Source: RYN-230 sp963717125 (GTDB taxonomy: Bacteria > Actinomycetota > Actinomycetes > Streptosporangiales > Streptosporangiaceae). Taken from it: a stretch of DNA of 64,000 nucleotides. The DNA is taken from positions 124,001-188,000 of the forward strand of contig CAVQVG010000019.1 in assembly GCA_963717125.1 (NCBI GenBank), written 5' to 3'. The notes under the pieces were generated by a model that ran no database searches, was not told the DNA's origin, and was given only the letters and a program-made list of their open reading frames with translations. Each line of letters opens with the position of its first letter. Positions within the stretch are counted from its first letter, which is position 1. A program made the position numbers and the translations under genes. Shown here piece by piece: positions 44,270 through 52,345 of the stretch.

Positions 44270-44663
44270 TCACGTCGGGGTCAACGTGGCCGATCTGGCC
44301 AAAGCGGAGGCCTGGTACTGCGCGGCGCTGCGCCTGGAGCGTGAGCTGGCGGTGCGGATCGACGCGCTGGACCTGGACATCGTGATGCTGCGCAGCGCCG
44401 AGCACGGGCACCGGGTCGAACTGCTGCACCGGCCTGGCTCCGGCCCCGGGTTGCGCGCCGCCGACCCGGCCGAGGCGGCGCTGACCGAGGGCTACGGGCA
44501 CATCGCGTTCGACGTGCCGGACCTGGACGGCACGCACGGCCGGCTGCTCGGCCACGGCGCCCGCGAGGTGATGCCGCCGCAGCCGGCCCCGGAACCCGGG
44601 GTCCGGATGTCCTTCCTGGCCGATCCGGAGGGCAACCTGATCGAACTGGTCGAGCGCGGGTGA
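44259..44663 (+). CDS. VOC-superfamily (glyoxalase/dioxygenase-fold) protein
   Basis: A 134-residue protein of two beta-alpha-beta3 halves: RLDHVGVNVADLAKAEAWYC and YGHIAFDVPDLDGTHGRLL, ending FLADPEGNLIELVER, with the metal ligands His (DHVG), His (GHIAF) and Glu (NLIELVE) in place. Members are metal enzymes such as dioxygenases, isomerases or epimerases. The ATG at 44259 overlaps the hydrolase gene by 11 bp. Specific reaction unknown. Confidence 0.87.
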   Translation: MRLDHVGVNVADLAKAEAWYCAALRLERELAVRIDALDLDIVMLRSAEHGHRVELLHRPGSGPGLRAADPAEAALTEGYGHIAFDVPDLDGTHGRLLGHGAREVMPPQPAPEPGVRMSFLADPEGNLIELVERG

Positions 44664-44681
44664 GCCGCCGGTGAGCCGCGG

Positions 44682-46285
44682 GTGAGCCGGGAGCCGGCCG
44701 GCCCAGCCGACGTGGTGATCGCCGGTTACGGCCCGGCCGGCGCGGCCGCCGCCATCGCCGCGCACGACGCCGGCGCCAGCGTGCTGGTCGTAGAGTCCGC
44801 GGCCGGGGGCGGCGGCAACGCCCGGTACAGCGGGGGGTTCCTGTTCGACATCCCCGGCCCGGCCGCGGCCGAGCACCTGGCCGCGCTGTGCTTCGGCCGG
44901 ACCCCCCGGCCGGTGCTGGACGCCTACGCGGCTGGGCTGCACGGGCTGGACGGCTGGCTGCGCTCGCTGGGCGGGGCGACCGACCGGTTCGATCCTCCGC
45001 CGGCCCGGCTGCCGGCCCCGTTCCCGTCCTGGCCGCACCTGCCCGGCGGATGCGACATCAGCTACCGGGTGGTGGCGGGCGGGACCGGCCGCCGTGGCCA
45101 GGCGCTCTGGGACCTGCTGCACGCGGCGGTGCGCGAGCGCGGCATCGAGGTGCGCTACCAGACCGCGGCGGAGCGGCTGGTCCGCGACCCGGACGGGACG
45201 GCGACCGGCCTCGTCGTCCGGCCCGCCGGGGCAACACGGGCACGCGCGACGCCGGGGCACCAGGTCCGCGCGACGCCGGGGCACCGGGCCCGCGCGACGC
45301 CGCGGCGCCACTCATCCTGCCCGCGGCCGGCGGCGTGGTGCTGGCCTGCGGCGGCTTCGAGGCGGACCCGTCGCTGGCCGCCGCCTACCTGCCGCTGGGC
45401 CCGTCCTGGCCGGTCGGCCACCCCGGCAACGACGGCACCGGGCTCCGGCTGGCTCAGCAGGCCGGCGCGGCGTTGTGGCATATGTACGGCTGCTTCGGCT
45501 GGTTCGCGTTCCGCACGCCGGAGTTCCCGGCCCCGTTCGCGGTGGACTTCTTCGCGGCCAGCCACCTGTTCGTGGACGCCGACGGCCGGCGGTTCGGCGA
45601 CGAAACCGGCTACGAGGTGCACGACCGGCTCCGCGCGCTGCTCAGTTACCTGCCCCGCAACCCGAACCGGCCGCGGCTGCCCAGCTGGGCGGTGTTCGAC
45701 GAGGCGGCCCGGCTGGCCGGGCCGCTGAATGGGCTGCTCGGCACGCCGAACGACTACACCTGGAGCGCGGACAACGCGGCCGAGGTCGCCCGTGGCTGGA
45801 TCAAGACCGCGGCGAGCCCGGCCGGGCTCGCCGCCCAGATCGGCGTGGACCCGGCCGTGCTGACCGGGACGCTGGGCGAGTACAACGCCGCCGCCCGGGC
45901 CGGCCGGGACGACCGGTTCGGCCGGTCCGCGGACACCCTGGTCCCGCTGGACACCGGTCGGCTGTACGCCATCGAGACCTGGCCCGGCATCGCCGGCACC
46001 ACCGGCGGCCCGCAGCACAACGAGCGGGCCCAGGTGCTCCGGCCGGACGGCCAGCCGGTGCCCGGCCTGTACGCGGCCGGCGCGGTCAGCCTGGTCTGGG
46101 GCCACCTCATCGAGCACGGCGGTGGCCTCACCGACGCCCTGGTGTTCGGCCGGATCGCGGGGGTCGAGGCCGCACATCGGGCGGCGGCCGCCGCACGCGC
46201 CCCATCAGCCGCCACCACCCCAGCCGCCGCCACCGCCCCAGCCGCCACCACCCCATCAGCCGCCGCCGAGCGGAGCCGCGGATGA
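44682..46285 (+). pseudogene. FAD-binding dehydrogenase (fumarate reductase/ketosteroid-dehydrogenase type), frameshifted
   Basis: N-terminal frame: VVIAGYGPAGAAAAIAAHDA, GGGGNARYSGGFLF and LWDLLHAAVRERGIEVRYQ, to about 45230. C-terminal frame: GGVVLACGGFEADPSLAAAY, HLFVDADGRRFGDETG, then TTGGPQHNERAQVL and GLYAAGAVSLVWGHLIEHGG, the usual FAD-binding-2 family ending. The break lies at the start of a repeat whose first unit is 26 bp (45227-45252) while the next two are 24 bp. The span is two over a multiple of three. Together the halves make a complete roughly 534-residue enzyme that would desaturate or reduce its substrate. The end has further Pro/Ala/Thr repeats, and the stop overlaps the SDR start. 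Confidence 0.82.
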
Positions 46286-46980
46286 GCGCGCCCACCAGCC
46301 GGATCGCCGTCATCACCGGCGGGACCGGCGCCATCGGCGGCAGCATCGCGGCCGCACTGAAAAGCTCCGGGCACCAGGTCGTGATCCTCGACCAGACCGG
46401 CGACCCGGCGGTGGATCTGGCCGACGAGCAGCAGGTCCGGGCGGCGGCCGCCGCGGTGCTGGACCAGCACGGCCAGTGCGACGTGCTGGTGCACGCGGCC
46501 GCCGCGTTCGACCGGGCCGACCTGGCCGGCGTAGACCTGGCCAGCTGGCGCCGGGTGCAGGCGGTCAACGTGGAGTCGGCGCTGCTGCTGGCCCAGGCGT
46601 TCGTACCCGGCATGGCCGCCCGCGGCTTCGGCCGGATCATCTTCGTGGTGTCCGACACCATCTGGGCCCCGCCCGCCGGGGACATGCTGCCGTACGTGAC
46701 CAGCAAGGGTGCGCTCGTCGCGCTGGCCCGCGCGCTGGCCGTGGGCCTCGGCCGCGACGGCATCGCGGTAACCTGCGTCGCCCCCGGCCTCACCGACACC
46801 CCGGCGGCCCGGGCCAGCCAGCCGGCCGCCGCCTTCGACGGCGTCCGGTCCCGCCAGGCGCTGCCCCGCACCCTAGTCCCGCAGGACGTCGCGGCCACGG
46901 TCGCGTTCCTGGCCACCGACGCCGCCGCCGCCCTCACCGGCCAGACCCTGTGCGTAGACGGCGGACTCATCCTCCGCTAG
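46282..46980 (+). CDS. Short-chain dehydrogenase/reductase
   Basis: A 232-residue classical SDR: cofactor motif VITGGTGAIGGS, VLVHAAAAFD in place of NNAG, a catalytic region with Ser in VVSDTIWA, and YVTSKGALVALARAL (Tyr-x3-Lys), then CVAPGLTDTP and the tail TLCVDGGLILR. It oxidises or reduces an alcohol/ketone with NAD(P). ATG overlaps the FAD dehydrogenase stop (ATGA). It is the last gene of the coupled operon beginning at 42078. A hairpin follows at 47092-47143. Confidence 0.9.
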   Translation: MSAPTSRIAVITGGTGAIGGSIAAALKSSGHQVVILDQTGDPAVDLADEQQVRAAAAAVLDQHGQCDVLVHAAAAFDRADLAGVDLASWRRVQAVNVESALLLAQAFVPGMAARGFGRIIFVVSDTIWAPPAGDMLPYVTSKGALVALARALAVGLGRDGIAVTCVAPGLTDTPAARASQPAAAFDGVRSRQALPRTLVPQDVAATVAFLATDAAAALTGQTLCVDGGLILR

Positions 46981-47091
46981 TCGCAGCGAAAAGCATCAGC
47001 GCGGTGTTTCCGACCTTCCATGATCATACAGGCCGTCTACTCAGGCTGACCTGGGGAAACATGCTCCAAAAATCACGGAACTGCTGAGCCT

Positions 47092-47143
47092 GGGGGCAGG
47101 CCGCTAATGATATGGGCATCGCAGTCACGATGGGCCTGCCCCC
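47092..47143. terminator. Long-loop hairpin between convergent SDR and GntR genes
   Basis: GGGGGCAGGCC pairs with GGCCTGCCCCC across a 30-nt loop, and the flanking AGCCT/AGGCT can extend it with a bulge. It is well placed to end both convergent transcripts. Confidence 0.5.
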
Positions 47144-47152
47144 GCAACCAGG

Positions 47153-47395
47153 CTACCGCTCCACCACGAATGTCCCGCGCCCCTGGACGCGGACCACCAA
47201 TCCCTCATCCTCCAGCGCCTTCATGGCCTGCCTGACTGTACCCCTGGCCAGCCCGTACTCCTGCACCAGCGTGGTCTCTGACGGCATCCGCCTGCCAGCC
47301 GGATACTCCCCGCTGGTGATCTTCCCCCGCAGGATGCCGGCAAGCTGCTGCCACAGCGGCGTCTTGCCCAGGTAGTCAATGCTCACGCCCCCCAC
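47153..47395 (-). CDS. Minimal GntR-type regulator (DNA-binding domain only)
   Basis: An 80-residue protein that is almost entirely a GntR winged helix: PLWQQLAGILRGKITSGEYP, GRRMPSETTLVQEYGLARGT, VRQAMKALEDEGLVVRVQGRG. The usual C-terminal effector domain (FCD or UTRA, 130 or more residues) is absent, and the stop (TAG) follows FVVER. Either a natural short form, common in actinomycetes, or a truncation. Start GTG at 47395 (AGGA upstream) or GTG at 47386. It is divergent from the small gene at 47501, whose promoter overlaps short inverted repeats and is the likely target. Confidence 0.87.
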   Translation of the reverse strand: MGGVSIDYLGKTPLWQQLAGILRGKITSGEYPAGRRMPSETTLVQEYGLARGTVRQAMKALEDEGLVVRVQGRGTFVVER

Positions 47396-47439
47396 TGTTG
47401 ATCATCCTGCCCATCCATCAACTACCGGGAACATCTAGG

Positions 47440-47469
47440 TTGTTCAGGTCGTCCATGAACGACTAGGCT
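47440..47469 (+). promoter_or_regulatory. Promoter and possible GntR operator
   Basis: TTGTTC (47440-47445) and TAGGCT (47464-47469) are 18 bp apart, a good actinomycete housekeeping-type promoter 31 bp before the small gene. The spacer contains GTCGT-CCATGA-ACGAC, an inverted repeat where a GntR dimer could bind and block transcription. Confidence 0.5.
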
Positions 47470-47500
47470 GGCCGACGTAGCCGGCTGAGGAGGATGAGAG

Positions 47501-47794
47501 ATGTTAGAGCGCGAGCGCCCGTACACCCACGAGGAGGTCAGGCAGCTCTTTCCCGTCCTGACCGAGGTAGAAGCACGCATGGTGGCGCACATCGAGCAGA
47601 CATACACGGACCCTCAGTGGCAGGTCTGGCCGCACCAGGACTACCCGCAGGTTCATGTGTGGCTGGCCCGCCGCTCGTTTACCCCCATGGCCCCGCTCGT
47701 CGTCACCCAGCTAGGCGACATGCCCGGCGAAATCCAGGCGTGGAACCACTCGCTGTCCGCACAGCCGAACCCGTGGGGGTCATCCTCCACCTAA
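47501..47794 (+). CDS. Small protein of unknown function
   Basis: A 97-residue soluble protein (RERPYTHEEVRQLFPVLTEV, MVAHIEQTYTDPQWQVW). It has a strong GGAGGATGAGAG ribosome site before ATG 47501 and a clear promoter, so it is very probably expressed. No family recognised. It shares its control region with the divergent minimal GntR regulator, which suggests the two form a functional pair. A long hairpin follows 14 bp after its stop. Confidence 0.75.
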   Translation: MLERERPYTHEEVRQLFPVLTEVEARMVAHIEQTYTDPQWQVWPHQDYPQVHVWLARRSFTPMAPLVVTQLGDMPGEIQAWNHSLSAQPNPWGSSST

Positions 47795-47808
47795 CAGACC
47801 ACTCCGCC

Positions 47809-47866
47809 CCTGGCAGTGCGGTGCATTGTGCCTCGCCCGTGCGGCACAATGCACCGCGCTGTCAGG
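47809..47866. terminator. 24-bp-stem hairpin between convergent genes
   Basis: A left arm containing GCGGTGCATTGTGCC (47809-47832) pairs with a right arm containing GGCACAATGCACCGC (47843-47866) over 24 bp, with two G-U wobbles and a 10-nt loop. The right arm includes the stop codon of the berberine-bridge-type gene (47862-47864). It probably terminates both transcripts. Confidence 0.8.
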
Positions 47867-49262
47867 TGTGGCGCTGGTTGAGGACGCCGGGGGCGCCCGA
47901 TAGGTACGAGCAGAACACGCCATTCGGGTCCCAGCGCGCCCGCACCCGGCCGAGCCGCTGGTACGCGTCATCCGACAGAAACCGGTCGTGCCGCCGCTGG
48001 AAGTCGGTGTCCCCGAGGTAGACGCCGCAGCCCACCCCGGCCAGGTCCCGGGTCCGGCTGTGCAACCAGTCGGCGTACCGCTCGTCGTCGGCCGGGTCGG
48101 TGAAGATCGCGTAGGTGGCCAGGTACACGTTGGCTTCCACCGAGAACGCCATGTCCGGCAGCGGCCGGGTCGGCGCCCACCCGTACCAGATCGAGAACGA
48201 GTGCTCGGTCGGCAGCTCCCGCCAGATCCGGTGCAGTGCCGGGGCCAGTTCCGCCGCAGCCGCATCGCTCCAGGTGCAGTCCACGAGGTACCGGTGCCCG
48301 GCCGGGTTCTGCAGCGTCTGCGCCTCGTTCTCGGCGGCGATCGAGGTCAGCCCCCGGACGTGCCCCAGCCGGCGCCCAGCCAGCGGGCCCGCGTCGAACA
48401 CGGCTAGCCGCTCCTCCACCTGCTCGAGCGAGTCCGCCATCACCGTGGTGTGCAGCAGCAGCACGGTCCCGTCCGGGCGGCGCACCCCCGGGTCGAGCGG
48501 CACCCCGGGCAGCCGGGTCGCGGCCACCACCGGCTCAACCGACTTATGGAGCGTCGGCAGGATCTCGTGCAGCCAGGCCAGCAGCGGGCCGGTCTCCTCC
48601 AGCGGGAACGTCCAGGTGTCCTGCACCATCACCGGCGGCTTCGGATAGGTGCGCAGGTAGAACCGGGTGACCAGAGCCGGGAACCCAGGCCCGGCGCCGC
48701 GCGCGGCCCAGTACAGGTCGGCGTGCTCGGTCTCGTCCGCGTGCACGAGCCGGCCGTCGGCCGTCACCGCGTCGATAGCCAGCACGTTCTCACAGGCCCA
48801 GCCCCAGGCCCGGCCGTTCCAGCCCTGGCCGCCCTGCAGCAGGTAGCCGCCCAGGCCGACGGACTCGCAGTGCCCGCCGGGGAAGGCCCGGCCGCGGGAG
48901 GCCAGGAACGGGGCCAGTTCGGTGCCGCCGCGCACCGCCGGGCGCACCGCCGCCACGCCAGTGGCCGGGTCGTAGTGCACGTCCCGCAGCTCGCCCAGGT
49001 CGATGAGCAGCGCGTCGTCGCGCACGCTCCACACCGCCCAGGAGTGCCCGCCGGCCCGCACCGAGACCCGCAGCCCGCGCTCCCGGGCCCAGCGCACCCC
49101 GGCCACCAGGTCCGCGTCGTCCGCGGCCAGCAGCACCGCGGCCGGGTAGCGGTCCGGGTGCCTCCGGTTGAACACCCGGCCGACCCGGGCCGCTTCGTAT
49201 CCGGGCTGGCCACGCTCGACGAACCGGCCGGTGAACTCACCCAACGGCGGCTGCACCTCCAC
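47862..49262 (-). CDS. Berberine-bridge-enzyme-like FAD-linked oxidase
   Basis: A 466-residue PP-loop (FAD_binding_4) oxidase. VSVRAGGHSWAVWS supplies the 8-alpha-histidyl attachment, and PGGHCESVGLGGYLLQGG the Cys for a 6-S-cysteinyl bond, so FAD is probably bicovalent. The C-terminal BBE motif is WDPNGVFCSYLS, where the common form is DPxNxF. Such enzymes oxidise sugars, alkaloid or polyketide intermediates using O2. No signal peptide. GTG at 49262 follows AAGGA. It is divergent from the luciferase-like gene. Its stop is inside the 24-bp-stem hairpin. Confidence 0.92.
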   Translation of the reverse strand: MEVQPPLGEFTGRFVERGQPGYEAARVGRVFNRRHPDRYPAAVLLAADDADLVAGVRWARERGLRVSVRAGGHSWAVWSVRDDALLIDLGELRDVHYDPATGVAAVRPAVRGGTELAPFLASRGRAFPGGHCESVGLGGYLLQGGQGWNGRAWGWACENVLAIDAVTADGRLVHADETEHADLYWAARGAGPGFPALVTRFYLRTYPKPPVMVQDTWTFPLEETGPLLAWLHEILPTLHKSVEPVVAATRLPGVPLDPGVRRPDGTVLLLHTTVMADSLEQVEERLAVFDAGPLAGRRLGHVRGLTSIAAENEAQTLQNPAGHRYLVDCTWSDAAAAELAPALHRIWRELPTEHSFSIWYGWAPTRPLPDMAFSVEANVYLATYAIFTDPADDERYADWLHSRTRDLAGVGCGVYLGDTDFQRRHDRFLSDDAYQRLGRVRARWDPNGVFCSYLSGAPGVLNQRHT

Positions 49263-49273
49263 AGGTCAAATCC

Positions 49274-49304
49274 TTGACATTCGCCTGGCGGAACATGATT
49301 TTAT
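49274..49304 (+). promoter_or_regulatory. Putative promoter of the luciferase-like gene
   Basis: A perfect TTGACA (49274-49279) precedes a T-rich -10 region (TTTTAT at 49299-49304, 19-bp spacing, or GATTTT at 17). A 22-bp triple repeat lies between it and the gene. Confidence 0.4.
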
Positions 49305-49327
49305 TAGCCGAGAACATAACGGTGCAA

Positions 49328-49384
49328 GTGAGCAACCCTGCAAGTGCAAGTGAGCAACCCTGCGATGGCAGGTGAGCAACCCTC
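49328..49384. repeat. Three direct repeats at exact 22-bp spacing
   Basis: GTGAGCAACCCT begins at 49328, 49350 and 49372, between the putative promoter and the luciferase-like gene. A 22-bp step places all copies on one DNA face. Each copy begins with a potential GTG start, in three different frames. It could be an operator array or a duplicated translation-start region. Confidence 0.8.
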
Positions 49385-49395
49385 AAGGGAGCGGC

Positions 49396-50400
49396 ATGGA
49401 CGTCGGCCTGGCCATGACGGCGCGCAACCACCCGGAGCAGCTGCGGCCGCTCACCGAGATCTACCGGGAGGTGCTCGACGAGGCGGTGCTCGGCGAACAA
49501 CTGGGTTTCCGCAGCTGGTGGCTGGCCGAACATCACTTCGCCGAGGACCAGCACAACCCCTCGCAGTTCCCGCTGCTGGCCGCGGCGGCCGCCCGGACGT
49601 CCGCGATAACGCTGGGCCCGTACGTGCTGCTGCTCCCGCTGCACAACCCGCTCCGGGTGGCCGAGGACGCGGCCGCCGTGGACATCCTGTCCAACGGCCG
49701 GCTGGAACTGGTCATCGGAGCCGGTCCGATGCCGGGCGAGTGCGCGGTGTTCGGCGTAAACCCGAAAGAGTCTTTCGGCCGCACCTACGAGGCGCTCGAG
49801 GTCATCGAGAAGTGCTTCACCGACGAGGAGTTCACCCACCAGGGCAAGTACTTCACGTTCCGCAACGTGCGGATGACGACCAAGCCGGTGCACAACCCGC
49901 GCATCTATCTGGCCGCGCTCGGCCCGCAGAGCCTGACCAGGGCGGGCCAGCGCGGCTACAGCCTGGGCTCGATGGTGCACACCCCGCTCTACCCGCGGTT
50001 CCTGGAGGCGCAGGCCGCGGCCGGCCGCACCCGGGCCAACTTCCGGCTGCTGTCCGGCCCGCTGGCCGTGCACGTCGCGCCGACGCGGGACCAGGCCTGG
50101 GACGAGGCCGAGCGCGGGCTGCACTGGTGGGTCGAGTTCTACCGGCGGCGCGGCATGCAGATGCCCCTGGCCCCGGTGGGCGAGCTACGCAACGACCCGA
50201 AGGCGGCCATCTACGGCGTCCCGTTCGCGGTCGGCCCGCCGGATGAGGTGCTGGCGAAGCTGCGCGCCTATCAGGATCTGCCGATGGACGAGATGGCCAT
50301 CCAGTTCCACCACCCCGGCATGGACCCGCGGCACGTCGAGGCGAGCATGCGGCTGTTCGCCGCCGAACTGATGCCGGAGATCAGCACCTGGGGCACGTGA
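49396..50400 (+). CDS. Luciferase-like (LLM class) flavin monooxygenase
   Basis: A 334-residue TIM-barrel protein: MDVGLAMTARNHPEQLRPL, GFRSWWLAEHHFAEDQHNPS, LLPLHNPLRVAEDAAAVDIL and SNGRLELVIGAGPMPGE are standard LLM signatures (AEHHF as in LuxA relatives). It would oxidise its substrate with reduced FMN or F420; which one is not visible. ATG at 49396 has AAGGGAG at 4-5 bases; an in-frame GTG at 49372 lies in the last of three repeats and is less likely. Its end overlaps the next gene. Confidence 0.9.
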   Translation: MDVGLAMTARNHPEQLRPLTEIYREVLDEAVLGEQLGFRSWWLAEHHFAEDQHNPSQFPLLAAAAARTSAITLGPYVLLLPLHNPLRVAEDAAAVDILSNGRLELVIGAGPMPGECAVFGVNPKESFGRTYEALEVIEKCFTDEEFTHQGKYFTFRNVRMTTKPVHNPRIYLAALGPQSLTRAGQRGYSLGSMVHTPLYPRFLEAQAAAGRTRANFRLLSGPLAVHVAPTRDQAWDEAERGLHWWVEFYRRRGMQMPLAPVGELRNDPKAAIYGVPFAVGPPDEVLAKLRAYQDLPMDEMAIQFHHPGMDPRHVEASMRLFAAELMPEISTWGT

Positions 50401-50891
50401 TGCGCGGGCTGCATCACATCGGCTACTGGACCGACGATCTCGAAGCCGCCATGGCGCAGGCCGAGCGTCTGCTCGGGGTGGGCCCGTTCCAGGTCCTGGC
50501 GCACGTCGACCTGGGCGACTTCCGGTTCCGCGGCGAGCCGGCCGGGCTGGATCACAGCGCCGCGTTCACCGCCTGGGGACCGGTGCTGCTGGAATTGAAC
50601 GTGGTGCACGACGTGGCGCCGGCCGCCCTCCGCGACGCGCTCGGCATCCGGCCCGGCGCGGTCAGCCACGTCGCCTGGACCACCGACAATCTTTCTGCCG
50701 AACGCCAGCACCTGGCCAGCGCCGGCTGCCCCCTGCTGACGACGTCGGTGGGCGGGGCGGTCGCCGACTGGTTCACCGGCGGCCCGCTGTTCGGCCATCC
50801 GATCGAAGTCCACCAGCCCACCGACGGGGTTCTGTCCTTCTGGCAGTCCGTCCGCGCCGCGCCTACGTGGTCACCGCCAGGATCCAGCTGA
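50400..50891 (+). CDS. VOC-superfamily protein
   Basis: A 163-residue glyoxalase-fold protein: GLHHIGYWTDDLEAAMAQAE, AVSHVAWTTDNLSAERQHL, and IEVHQPTD near the end with a plausible metal Glu. It is coupled to the luciferase-like gene (TGATG; GTG at 50397 is also possible) and probably acts on the same compound. Its 3' end overlaps the convergent protease gene by 29 bp, an unusual tail-to-tail overlap. Confidence 0.87.
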   Translation: MRGLHHIGYWTDDLEAAMAQAERLLGVGPFQVLAHVDLGDFRFRGEPAGLDHSAAFTAWGPVLLELNVVHDVAPAALRDALGIRPGAVSHVAWTTDNLSAERQHLASAGCPLLTTSVGGAVADWFTGGPLFGHPIEVHQPTDGVLSFWQSVRAAPTWSPPGSS

Positions 50892-52209
50892 GTTGCGTTC
50901 CAGTGAATCTGCCCAGCCACCAGTTCGAGTCGCCCGGGGAGTAGAACAGGACTTCACTCTCGCCGCTGCCGGTGAAGTCGGCGATCCAGGTGGGGTCGGA
51001 CTGGGTGTTGCCGAATCCCTTGGTGTTGCCGGCCAGGGTCCAGCCCAGGCTGGTGCCGTTGAATCTGCCCAGCCACCAGTTCTGGTCACCCGGCGAGTAG
51101 AACAGCACGTCCACTTTGGTGCCACCCGTGAAGCTCCCGATCCAGGTCGGGTCGTACTGAGTATTGCCGAACCCCTTGGTGTTCCCGGCCAGCGTCCAGC
51201 CCAGGCTGGTGCCATTGAACGTGCCCAGCCACCAGTTCTGGTCCCCCGGCGAGTAGAACAGCACCTCCGCCTTGCCACTGCCCGTGAAGTCCGCGGTCCA
51301 CTTGGGGTCGGCGGAGATGTTGCCGAAATTCCAGATGGGCACGATCCCGTCGACGCACCACATTTCGGCATCGATCCCGCACACGCCGTAGGCGATCTGG
51401 AAAAAACCGCTTTCGCCCCACCCGGTTCCCCAGCTGTTTTTGCAGATCCAGCACGAATTCGCGTCGTCGTACCCCACCACGCAAACACAGTGACCGCCCA
51501 CGTAGGTGTTTGTCGGGCTATTGACGGGCGAGTACACCCCGCTGGTGTAATTGTAGAAATCGTCATAAACGCTGAAGCACGTGGTGACAGGACCGTGCGT
51601 CGCCAGCCAGGTTTTCATGTCAGCAACGGCTGATACCGAGTGCCAAGCAGTGACCTTGGTCAGCCGCGAAGCAGCCGTCGAGCAGCGGTTGCATGACTGA
51701 TTGGCATCCGTATACGCGAAGCACGCGGCATCGACGACTCCGTTGACACATCCCGGAAAAGCGCTGTCCGGCCACCAGCCACCCCCCGGACATGCTCCGG
51801 CGCCATGTGCTGGACCCCAGCAGAACCAGAGATCGGCCTCGGACAGGTCCACTGGAGGCTGCGGATTATTCCGTATGATCTGAACGTTGGCCTCGAAGGC
51901 GGCAATCGTGCCAAAGGCGACGCACGATCCGCAGCCGCCCTGGTCTTCGATCGGCGTGACGTAATCAGTTCCATTCACACTACGCCAATCGATGGACGCC
52001 GCAAGTTGTGCTGAGACGGCCTCGGCGCCGGGTACCGCACGTGCCCGCGATATAGCCTCCCGTTCAGCCAGCGAGAGCGCACCCGCGTGCGGGGCGGCTC
52101 CTAACCTAGACTGTTTTTGCAGGCCAGAGAGCTGAGATAGCGGTGTATCAGCAGCGGCCCAGCGGAGTCCTTGTTCCTGGATCAGCCTGGTTACGTCGGT
52201 AACGTCCAC
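50863..52209 (-). CDS. Papain-family (C1A) cysteine protease with three C-terminal FG-GAP-like repeats
   Basis: A 448-residue protein. Residues 1-70 are a short pro-region-like segment without a signal peptide. Residues 72-290 form the protease: oxyanion Gln90 and nucleophile Cys96 in DQGGCGSCVAFG, His240 in VGGHCVCVVGYDD, Asn258 in CKNSWGTGWGESGF, with several extra Cys for disulfides. Residues 300-448 contain three roughly 50-residue repeats (DFTGSGKAEVLFYSPGDQNW, LGTFNGTSLGWTLAGNTKGF), resembling FG-GAP/VCBS blades. GTG at 52209 follows AGGGGGG. A chagasin-like inhibitor gene lies directly upstream. A/T content is above that of the neighbours, suggesting acquisition. Confidence 0.9.
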   Translation of the reverse strand: MDVTDVTRLIQEQGLRWAAADTPLSQLSGLQKQSRLGAAPHAGALSLAEREAISRARAVPGAEAVSAQLAASIDWRSVNGTDYVTPIEDQGGCGSCVAFGTIAAFEANVQIIRNNPQPPVDLSEADLWFCWGPAHGAGACPGGGWWPDSAFPGCVNGVVDAACFAYTDANQSCNRCSTAASRLTKVTAWHSVSAVADMKTWLATHGPVTTCFSVYDDFYNYTSGVYSPVNSPTNTYVGGHCVCVVGYDDANSCWICKNSWGTGWGESGFFQIAYGVCGIDAEMWCVDGIVPIWNFGNISADPKWTADFTGSGKAEVLFYSPGDQNWWLGTFNGTSLGWTLAGNTKGFGNTQYDPTWIGSFTGGTKVDVLFYSPGDQNWWLGRFNGTSLGWTLAGNTKGFGNTQSDPTWIADFTGSGESEVLFYSPGDSNWWLGRFTGTQLSWILAVTT

Positions 52210-52345
52210 CGTCGGTCGCCCCCCTGGCGTAGGTAAAGTGATACATATCCCAATGTTTCACTACCGCCCAGGCAACGCAATACTCATTCTAATAAGGGTG
52301 ATTTGTGACCTTCATTGTGCTTTGCGGTGAAAGGTAACCGGCAGG

